NCBI GenBank assembly: GCA_903837305.1
Contig: CAILUB010000265.1
Coordinates: 1 to 16,083, forward strand
From: an uncultured Cytophagaceae bacterium
Lineage (GTDB): Bacteria > Bacteroidota > Bacteroidia > Cytophagales > Spirosomataceae
Direction: 5' to 3'
Length of the DNA stretch: 16,083 nt
This document shows, piece after piece, positions 1 to 6,800 of this stretch. The notes under the pieces were generated by a model. That model searched no databases, was not told the origin of the DNA, and saw nothing but the letters and a program-made list of their open reading frames with translations. A program made the translations under genes and the position numbers. Each line of letters begins with the position of its first letter. Position 1 is the first letter of the stretch.

Positions 1-2
1 CT

Positions 3-98
3 AATCAACCAGAATGGACTTATATTTTTTGGAAGTATAGGGGTGGTGCTAAAACCGAAGCAGAACGACCTGATTTGATACAATTTCGATACAATTAG
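3..98 (+). CDS. C-terminal fragment of an unrecognised protein (runs off left edge)
   Basis: Frame 3 is open from the first bases to a TAG at 96-98 and gives a 31-residue tail rich in aromatic and charged residues, starting NQPEWTYIFWKYRGG and ending QFRYN. Its composition looks protein-like, but I do not recognise a family. The minus strand is also open across this short stretch, so coding on the plus strand is a preference, not a proof. If the tRNA-like sequence at 179-193 is an attachment scar, this gene would be the last one of an inserted element lying to the left. Downstream, a hairpin terminator at 202-229 is oriented to stop its transcript. Confidence 0.4.
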   Translation, partial: NQPEWTYIFWKYRGGAKTEAERPDLIQFRYN

Positions 99-178
99 AC
101 TAACCAATATAATACCAATACTATTATATTTTGACGTTTTTGTCTGTTTTGAGTTCAGTCAGATTTGTTTCATTCCCA

Positions 179-193
179 CCGTCCGGACCGCCA
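179..193 (+). other. tRNA-Asp-like 3' end, candidate attachment site of an integrated element
   Basis: The 15 bases read CCGTCCGGACCGCCA. They consist of a seven-base acceptor strand (CCGGACC), a G discriminator and an encoded CCA, preceded by CCGT. The E. coli tRNA-Asp end known to me, CCGTCCGTTCCGCCA, agrees at 13 of 15 positions. The partner strand (GGTCCGG) and the anticodon arm are absent from the preceding 178 bases, so this is a 3' fragment and not a tRNA gene. Such fragments are left where an integrase inserts an element into a tRNA gene. The fragment's orientation would put the element to the left and the native chromosome to the right. The assignment to tRNA-Asp rests on memory of the family. 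Confidence 0.45.
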
Positions 194-201
194 ACTAAGA
201 G

Positions 202-229
202 AAAAGCTTCAAAGAAATTTGAGGCTTTT
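202..229 (+). terminator. Rho-independent terminator with GAAA loop
   Basis: A 12-bp stem (202-213 with 218-229) closes a GAAA tetraloop and is followed by a T-rich stretch (230-239). On the plus strand all 12 pairs form, including one G-U wobble (208/223). On the minus strand the same position is a C-A mismatch, so the plus orientation is favoured. It lies 8 nt after the tRNA-Asp-like end and could be the original tRNA terminator. It may also end the minus-strand toxin transcript, whose stop codon is 10 nt away. Confidence 0.75.
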
Positions 230-239
230 CTGTTTTCTG

Positions 240-893
240 TCAAGTAAGATTGAGCTCAGAGATAATCTCTTGAAAATCATCTTTTATAAATTCCCAATAT
301 TTACCTTTCAGGCAAATGGGATTTAAGTCGTTATCTGCATAATCGAAATTGATTAAGTTTTTGATAATTGTAGCCTTATCATGGGAATAAGGGTAGCGTC
401 TTTCATGTAAATTTATCATTTGTTGAACGCTGTATTTAGGAAGTAATTCATGTAAATCCCAAAAATCTTTTTTCCTTCCTCCTCTTTGAATTACATCCAT
501 TTTCATTGCAATAATCTCCTCGATTGAGGCCATTCTTATTGTGTCAATCTCAATACAAGGTTGAATAAATGGGTCCGTATAGAATACATCTAATTTGATG
601 GCATTTTCTTTATCCACGTCTAGAAAATAGGCTTTCCCAAAAGCAGGCGGAATTGATGTTGTCGACACGAATTTGAATTTCTGTCTTAAAAAATGATCGA
701 TGTGGTCAAAGTCAATTTCTCCGTAGTTGATGTCACTAAAAAGATCAATATCGATTGATTCTCGGTGACCGATTTGTAAACTTAATGCTGTTCCTCCCAC
801 TAAGCGAAAGGAATCAAAAATGGGGCTATTCATTACAATCAAAAGGCTATTTTTTAACAACTCATTAATCGTGTTGTAGTGTAGCGTTTTCAT
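240..893 (-). CDS. AbiEii/AbiGii-type nucleotidyltransferase toxin
   Basis: This 217-residue protein has the features of the AbiEii/AbiGii (MenT-like, DUF1814) nucleotidyltransferase toxins. These act in the cytoplasm, transferring nucleotides to a target that for characterised relatives is tRNA. Visible motifs are G33-G34-T35-A36, H43-R44, the acidic pair D48 and D50, a third acidic residue D102 in IKLDVF, then K131 and the R140-KKD(141-143)-x-x-D146 segment. All key positions are present, so it appears intact. The N-terminus (LHYNTINELLK) matches the usual start of Bacteroidota members, which supports this ATG. The gene overlaps the 3' end of the antitoxin gene by 29 nt, so translation is probably coupled. 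The actual substrate cannot be read from sequence. Confidence 0.88.
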   Translation of the reverse strand: MKTLHYNTINELLKNSLLIVMNSPIFDSFRLVGGTALSLQIGHRESIDIDLFSDINYGEIDFDHIDHFLRQKFKFVSTTSIPPAFGKAYFLDVDKENAIKLDVFYTDPFIQPCIEIDTIRMASIEEIIAMKMDVIQRGGRKKDFWDLHELLPKYSVQQMINLHERRYPYSHDKATIIKNLINFDYADNDLNPICLKGKYWEFIKDDFQEIISELNLT

Positions 894-1383
894 TTGGTTG
901 CTTTGAATTGAGGGTGTAAGGTGCTCCAGTTATTTGTTTTAAGGCCTCTGTGATGATAGCTGCACCATAGAATTGCTTGATTTCTGCTATCTCAAGCTCA
1001 TTTCCTCGTTCAAATATGCGTCGAATTACCGCATTCTTTTGCTTATTCCAATCGATTTGACTGATATCCGTATCCCAAAATACTGATTTTCTGATATTGG
1101 CTATAGTAGGTGTAGTCGGCTTGATTTTTTTCTTCTCCTCCTGAATTTCAAAGTAGGTTTGTAGTAATGCCAAAGTCCCCTCTTCTAATTCGAGTTGTCG
1201 TTCGATTTTTAGAGCTAAAGCGGTATTTAAATTTCGCTTGCCTTTAGTGATGGCATTAAGTGTTTGTGGATGCTCCCCGATAGATAGGGCAAAAGGGCGT
1301 TGAGAGATCGCTCTTTTTTTTAATTCCCGTTTTAAAATAATCCCGGGATGGATGCCTTTAAATTTTGAAATGAAGGAGTTCAT
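865..1383 (-). CDS. XRE-family antitoxin with DUF6922-like C-terminal domain
   Basis: This 172-residue protein begins with a HigA-like helix-turn-helix (GIHPGIILKREL, then recognition region about residues 26-50, SIGEHPQTLNAITKGKRNL). After a lysine-rich linker (about 83-92) comes a C-terminal block (about 97-150, with VFWDTD, IDW and IRRIFERGNELEI) that resembles DUF6922. It is the first gene of the module and overlaps the toxin gene, as expected for an antitoxin that binds its own operator. A perfect inverted repeat lies 8 nt upstream of its ATG. Canonical AbiE systems use a winged-helix AbiEi antitoxin; this XRE/DUF6922 partner is a different type. The antitoxin role is inferred from position and domain content. 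Confidence 0.85.
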   Translation of the reverse strand: MNSFISKFKGIHPGIILKRELKKRAISQRPFALSIGEHPQTLNAITKGKRNLNTALALKIERQLELEEGTLALLQTYFEIQEEKKKIKPTTPTIANIRKSVFWDTDISQIDWNKQKNAVIRRIFERGNELEIAEIKQFYGAAIITEALKQITGAPYTLNSKQPNENATLQHD

Positions 1384-1387
1384 AATT

Positions 1388-1395
1388 CAAATGTA
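1388..1395 (-). promoter_or_regulatory. Candidate -7 promoter box (TACATTTG) of the toxin-antitoxin operon
   Basis: On the minus strand these bases read TACATTTG, a full match to the Bacteroidota -7 consensus TAnnTTTG. Only 4 nt separate it from the antitoxin ATG, so a transcript would start at or next to the start codon. No well-placed -33 TTTG is seen; the nearest upstream TTTG gives a spacer of 14, which is too short. The box overlaps the right half of the operator palindrome, so a bound repressor would block it. Confidence 0.4.
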
Positions 1396-1411
1396 AACAA
1401 AATTGTTTACA
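1392..1411. promoter_or_regulatory. Palindromic operator of the toxin-antitoxin operon
   Basis: TGTAAACAA (1392-1400) and TTGTTTACA (1403-1411) form a perfect 9-bp inverted repeat with a 2-bp spacer. It sits 8 nt upstream of the antitoxin ATG and overlaps the likely -7 promoter box. Symmetric sites of this size at this position are typical binding sites of XRE-type antitoxins that repress their own operon. An RNA hairpin here would have too tight a loop and no T-run, so a DNA operator is the better reading. Confidence 0.75.
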
Positions 1412-1435
1412 AATGAATATTTTGGGAATAGTGAT

Positions 1436-3622
1436 TTACACCACCAATAAGCCCATCTCCCTTAACTCCTCCACCGTTTCACCCTCCCAGAAAATGGTAA
1501 AGTCGCCTAAACCTGCTTTGGCATATTCCTTTTCAAACTCTTCAAATATCCAGGTTTTGTTTGGTCCCACCGAAATATGCCACAAGGTATTCAAAAGCCA
1601 TGAACCCAATTTCTCTGGCACAAGCAATTCCACTTCATCTCTTCCCATACTCAATTGAAGGATGGATTTTCCTCGAGAGGTCTTGCCTAAAGTAGGAACT
1701 GGTCCGAGCCAACAAATTTTCGCGGTGGGTTTAGGCATCGATTCTGCCGTAGGTGCTAGAATGCGCTTAATGTAGTTTTTAGGTATTTGCGTGCGGGGAA
1801 TTTTGAAATCAAACCATTCCTGAAGCGGCATATCTAATCCGATGCCGTGCATATAATTGAACAAGGATTTCTTTAGGCCCTCACTAAACCGGGCATGATC
1901 TGTTCCCGTTGGATCCTCATGCTCTAAATCATTATTAGCGAAGCTGCCTGGTTCAGGGTTTAGTATTTTTATTTGGTATGCATCAGGATTTAGACCTACT
2001 GGACTATGTGCCGTAAGAGCAAATTGATGCCAAAATCCCGAATGCATCACCCCATTCTCCACCAGCTGACGAACTACTTCCAGTGAATCTACTGTCTCTT
2101 GCGCGGTTTGGGTAGGGAATCCATACATCAAATAGGCATGAACTAAGATACCGGCCTGTGTAAAATGATCGGCAACTTGGGCCACCTGAGCCACGGTTAC
2201 GCCTTTATCAATTAGTTCTAGCAATCGATCCGAAGCGACTTCTAAACCGCCCGAAACGGCTATACAGCCTGATCGAACGAGTAATTGGCATAAATCCTTC
2301 GTAAAACTCTTCTCAAATCGAATATTTGTCCACCAAACAACGGTCAAATCCCTGCGTATAATCTCTATCGCCACATCGCGCATCAAGGCCGGCGGTGCAG
2401 CTTCATCCACGAAATGAAAACCATTATTTCCCGTTTGTTGAATCATCGCCTCGATGCGATCTACTAACAGTTGAGCCGTAGTGGCCTCGTAATCTTTGAT
2501 ATAGGATAAAGAGATATCGCAGAACGTACATTTGCCCCAATAACACCCATGCGCCAGGGTCAATTTATTCCATCTACCATCGCTCCACAAGCGGTGCATC
2601 GGATTCGCGATCTCTATGACGGATAAGTAGTTTTCTATAGGTAAATCGGAGTAATCCGGAATACCCACATCCTTCTGCTTTACGTCAGGATCTTTTGATC
2701 CATTTAGGTAAGTCACTACACCATCGAGGCAACAAAAAGTACGTTTTAAATCTTTTAATTCTCGCGAACCTTTTAAATGCTCCAGCAAATTCATTAAAGG
2801 TGTTTCCCCGTCATCTAGCGTGATAAAGTCGACATATTCAAACACGCGCGGCTCTTGCAAGGAACGTAATTCCGTATTCGCATACCCGCCACCAAAGGCG
2901 ACTTTGATCGTAGGATGGTGTTTTTTAATCCATTGCCCACAACGCAAAGCACTGTATAAATTACCAGGGAATGGAGCTGTGATGGCCACTAAATCGGGAT
3001 TTTCGGCTTCTATTTTGGCCTTTAAAGTATCCACCAATAACTCATCGATGTAAGTCAGCGGGGCATTCAATGCCTGATTTAACTCTTGAAAACTAGAGGC
3101 AGATCTGCCTAACCTTTCAGCATAGCGGCTAAACCCAAAATGCGGATCCACCGCATCAATAATTAAATCAGAAATATCTTCTAAGTAGAGCGTGGCTAAA
3201 TGCCTCGCTTTATCCCGCACGCCCATGCTCCCAAAGGCCCATTCTAAATCTGTTACTTGCTGAAAGCGAGACGCTTCAGGCAAGTAGTTTTGCTCTGCAA
3301 TGACGTGCGCAAGTGTGGGATTTTTATCGTGTAAAAAGGAAATGACCGGGTCAATAGTGCGAATGTAGGACTGCTTTAATCGCAGCATTCGCTCAGCGTT
3401 AGCGTTTAAATTTTTGCCTGAATCTTCAATGTGGGCAAATAACTGTTTGAGTCCTTCAGCGGAAAAAAGCTGCAGAATGACTTCTAAACCTAAATCAACC
3501 TGATAGGAAGCAATGTCTTTGGTATTCAAAAAACCCTTCAAATAGGCCGTCGCTGGGTAGGGCGTATTCAATTGGGTAAAAGGAGGGGTAATGAAAAATA
3601 CCTTCGGGTCTTTTGAGCTCAT
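1436..3622 (-). CDS. B12-binding-type radical SAM protein
   Basis: From the ATG at 3622 the product has 728 residues. The open frame extends to a TTG at 3631, but the ATG gives a natural start (MSSKDPKVFFITPP) and the TTG falls in a promoter-like box. The first 300 or so residues look like a cobalamin-binding-type Rossmann domain (VFFITPPFTQLNTPYPATAYL; later NPDLVAITAPFPGN and VAFGGGYAN). The radical SAM barrel follows, with cluster cysteines C360, C365 and C368 (GCYWGKCTFC), then HFVDEAAPP, SGGLEVASDRLLELIDKG and YLMYGFPTQT. The spacing is CX4CX2C instead of the usual CX3CX2C. The C-terminus (about 640-728) is a small extra domain ending LREMGLLVV. Substrate unknown; relatives carry out methylations, rearrangements and other radical reactions. 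It stands alone, 52 nt upstream of the antitoxin gene in the same direction. Confidence 0.85.
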   Translation of the reverse strand: MSSKDPKVFFITPPFTQLNTPYPATAYLKGFLNTKDIASYQVDLGLEVILQLFSAEGLKQLFAHIEDSGKNLNANAERMLRLKQSYIRTIDPVISFLHDKNPTLAHVIAEQNYLPEASRFQQVTDLEWAFGSMGVRDKARHLATLYLEDISDLIIDAVDPHFGFSRYAERLGRSASSFQELNQALNAPLTYIDELLVDTLKAKIEAENPDLVAITAPFPGNLYSALRCGQWIKKHHPTIKVAFGGGYANTELRSLQEPRVFEYVDFITLDDGETPLMNLLEHLKGSRELKDLKRTFCCLDGVVTYLNGSKDPDVKQKDVGIPDYSDLPIENYLSVIEIANPMHRLWSDGRWNKLTLAHGCYWGKCTFCDISLSYIKDYEATTAQLLVDRIEAMIQQTGNNGFHFVDEAAPPALMRDVAIEIIRRDLTVVWWTNIRFEKSFTKDLCQLLVRSGCIAVSGGLEVASDRLLELIDKGVTVAQVAQVADHFTQAGILVHAYLMYGFPTQTAQETVDSLEVVRQLVENGVMHSGFWHQFALTAHSPVGLNPDAYQIKILNPEPGSFANNDLEHEDPTGTDHARFSEGLKKSLFNYMHGIGLDMPLQEWFDFKIPRTQIPKNYIKRILAPTAESMPKPTAKICWLGPVPTLGKTSRGKSILQLSMGRDEVELLVPEKLGSWLLNTLWHISVGPNKTWIFEEFEKEYAKAGLGDFTIFWEGETVEELREMGLLVV

Positions 3623-3628
3623 GCGAAT

Positions 3629-3636
3629 CAAAAGTA
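3629..3636 (-). promoter_or_regulatory. Candidate -7 promoter box (TACTTTTG) of the radical SAM gene
   Basis: The minus strand reads TACTTTTG, a full match to TAnnTTTG, 6 nt before the ATG at 3622. A TTTG at 3656-3653 lies 16 nt upstream, slightly closer than the usual -33 spacing. If used, the mRNA would have almost no leader. It also argues against the TTG at 3631 as start codon, since that codon is part of the box. Confidence 0.4.
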
Positions 3637-3659
3637 ATGAAAAGCGCTAAAACAAAAAA

Positions 3660-3681
3660 CAGGCCATCTATTGATAGCCTG
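3660..3681 (-). terminator. Rho-independent terminator overlapping the stop of the small lysine-rich gene
   Basis: Read on the minus strand, CAGGCTATC pairs with GATGGCCTG (9 bp with one G-U wobble) around an AATA loop and is followed by TTTTTTGTTTT. On the plus strand the wobble becomes a C-A mismatch, although a T-run also follows there, so it may work both ways. The TAG of the small gene (3668-3670) lies inside the hairpin. It would end transcripts from the giant secreted protein and the small gene, and shield the radical SAM promoter. Confidence 0.85.
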
Positions 3682-3775
3682 CTTTCTTTTTTTCTCTCTT
3701 TTCTTCTTTTTTCTCCTTCGGAGTTTTAGCGGGTTCTTTCTTTCCCGCCTTTTGGGAATTCATGCCTTTGGCCAT
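3668..3775 (-). CDS. Small lysine-rich protein, 35 residues
   Basis: The frame starts at an ATG (3773-3775), reads MAKGMNSQKAGKKEPAK, and ends KKKAGYQ before TAG. Twelve of the 35 residues are lysine, one is arginine and five are glutamate, so the product is small, strongly basic and probably helical or disordered. It has no signal peptide or membrane segment. I recall short Bacteroidota proteins that begin MAKGMN and are lysine-rich, but know no function for them. It lies 57 nt downstream of the giant gene on the same strand, and the terminator hairpin overlaps its stop codon, which suggests the transcript is built to end with this frame. Nucleic-acid or ribosome binding would fit the charge but is conjecture. 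No Shine-Dalgarno sequence is seen. Confidence 0.6.
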   Translation of the reverse strand: MAKGMNSQKAGKKEPAKTPKEKKEEKREKKKAGYQ

Positions 3776-3832
3776 CTTATTGGGGTTTAGGAAGGCAAGG
3801 TCGGGAAATTATTTGAAATGTTTAATACTATT

Positions 3833-6800
3833 TTATTGAATCTTACTTATTTTAATGGCTTTCGCATTTGAATTATCGTTCGACTCTAAGTGTAGCATAT
3901 AATTACCCCCATTTAAATGGCTAAGATCTATAATTTCGCCATTCAACACGGCTTGTTTTTTGTAATGTATCGATCCCGTCATATCCATGACTTTCACATG
4001 AGCTGTTTTTCCAAATTCAACAGGGAAATTTACCTTAAATCGATTTGAGAATGGATTAGGGGCAACTTGAACTTGTTCTAAAATGGTTTCTTCTGCGGAA
4101 GTGACCACTACATTATAGGGGCTACTAATTGTACTTTCACAAGGAGTAATCACTTTTACTGTATAATCACCACTCTTTGTAGGTACAATCGTTTTCTGTG
4201 TAGCATTATCTATTTTAACGTCATTAAAATACCATTGAATTCCAGTTGAAGCGCTTGAACTTAGACTTCCGTTCACGTCTAAGGTTATTGTAGGAGTAGG
4301 TGGTATGGGGTTAACCACAACGGTGACATTGGAACTAAAGGCGCTACTACAATCGCTGGTGTATGCTTTTACTTTATATACGCCTGATGCGGTAACCGTA
4401 TAGGTAGTAGAGTTTGAGTTATTAATCGCATTTCCATTAAGGAACCATTGGTTATTAGGTGTTCCGTTACTTGTCAGAATTACATTATTACCTGCACAGA
4501 AAGTAAGTGAAGAGGAGTTAGAAAGTGTTGGAGTTGCAACAACAGCTAATTTAGTTACTGATAAACTATCTGTTTTAGTTTCACAGCCTAAACTATCTAC
4601 TTTCGTAATTAAGACTTTTTGTGTTTCAAGAAACGACTTAGCAGTTACGTTTAAGGTATCTATTTTTGTGCCAAAATACCAAACATATTTATCACCTTTC
4701 AGACTATTTGTAATGGACAATTTAAGTGTATCACTTGCGCAAAAGCTGTATTTTGTTGTGTTCAATATAGGCTTTGGTGCATTCTCGCAGAACAATTTAG
4801 TTGCGTAAGTTTTTATTTTTTCATCATACGTATCTATTGCAAAAACTTTATACGTCGCGTTCGCGAAGCTGCTTCCTTCTAACGGAATTCTAAAGCCAGT
4901 AATCGTAGTCTTGTTTTTCGAATTATCGTAGCTGTAGTTGATATTCTCATCAAACACAACTGTTTTTTTCAATACTTTATTGACATAAAGTTCATAGCCA
5001 TATTTTAATCCACTTATGATATTTCCGTTTACACGATGTTCATTTAAATTGATATCTACAGAATTAGATAACGTTAATTCAAAACCCTTGAAATTTCCAC
5101 CGTCTACTTTTGTTTCAGTAATAATGGAGAAAGGGAATGGGGCTATATTCTTTTTGCTTAAGATCATATCCACCTTTTTTAGGTAAATATCGTTTTGGAC
5201 AGGTAGGGTAAACGGTACTGTATAACTCACTCCACTAGAATCAGGGATTGAAGAATTGAAACTCATGGTTAATAAGTGTTCAGTACTATTCACCTCAGTA
5301 GGATTTAAAAAGGGAGAATCGTAAGTAAATGGTTTACTATTTAATTGAGGTTCAGAGAAAAAAGGTTTGTGCGTAATTAATTTCCCTGCATCTTTTATGA
5401 CAAATTTTTGTAAAAAACGGTAATCAAGACCTATATAGGCTGTATCACTGGGGAAAGTGGATTTTGAAAAATCATATAATGATACAAAACTATTTACGGG
5501 ATTACCTTCAAAGGCGATTCTTGATTCACTAATCTTATAGTTACTTACAGGGGAATAATTTAAATCAGATTTTGTATAAACACTTAAGTAATCTGGTTGC
5601 CATGAGGTAAGTAATTCTAGTTTTCCATCCTTATCGATATCGTGCAGCGAATAGGTGTTTAATCCAGTAAACGATTCTAGACGCAATGTTTTTTCATTCA
5701 CCTTTAATTCTCCACTATCATTAAACAAATTGAAATCAGAGCTTTTGATATTTTGAGGGTAATTGAAGTTTTCAATAGTTGCTAAATCAGTCAATTTATA
5801 TTTACCCTGACTGTCCTGTTTGAAATAGTATAAGGTATTAATTTTGCCATTCCAACTTGGGTATTTTAAAAATTGCTTTATACCTCCCCCTTCTGGATAA
5901 GGCATGTTGCCTAATTGAGGGTAAATATCTGTTATCCCATCTCCATCTACATCGAGTAAATAAACCCTTCCGCTATTATCTAGTGAAAGCGTCTTATTTT
6001 CGTTATTGGAAAAGAATTCAGAGGTTACATTCGTTAAATTTTTGTTTACTACTTCATAAACCCTAAAATATTGCATGGTAGTCCCCTCATTAAAATTAGT
6101 TGTCCCTACTAATTTTTGTACAGGTGATCCATATTGATCACTATAATAGAACAATAATAAATTTCGATTTGATTTATTGGGCAATACTTTGACGTCCTTA
6201 GGCTCAATAGACCAATTAGGATCTTCTAAGAATTCGGCTGCATTAAAGATTTTCTTAAATGATACGGAATTTGTCTGAAAATTGAAATCCAAATAGCCAA
6301 ACTCTCTGTCAGGTGTTAAGTTCGCCGTGAATGAATTTCCTTTTGAAATAGAGGTAAGAACCTCTTTTTCATTATCATTATCCATATTTAATGCATACAA
6401 TACATTACCTTCTTGAATACCAAAGTTTCCAATACTATTAATGTCCATTATGTCTGCAAATAATGTTCCGTTACCTTGGTTTTTGTAAACTATGATATTC
6501 TGAAAATTTGAATCGTAATTATTTGTAAAATTCTCTATGTTATTAAAGGTGTTTCTGGCTGAAATGACAATGTCTAAATCTCCATCACCATCAATATCAG
6601 TTGTGGAACTAGCCTGTGGCCAAAGAAAGCGAACAACATCTTTCTTGATATTATCTGAGTAAGTCAATTTTGTTTTAGTTACATCATTAATGACACCGTT
6701 GGTAATTTCATAGACTCTAGGGGTAAACCACAAAACATCATTGTCAAAATAATAGTCCTCAAACTTAGTAAAACCTTTAGATTGGTAATATAAATCAAAG

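Noticed and set aside
150..193. Degenerate complete tRNA gene, since GTTCAG (153-158) resembles a tRNA D-arm.
   Set aside because: There is no 5' acceptor strand, no anticodon arm and no T-stem 5' half at workable spacing; only the 3' end is supported.
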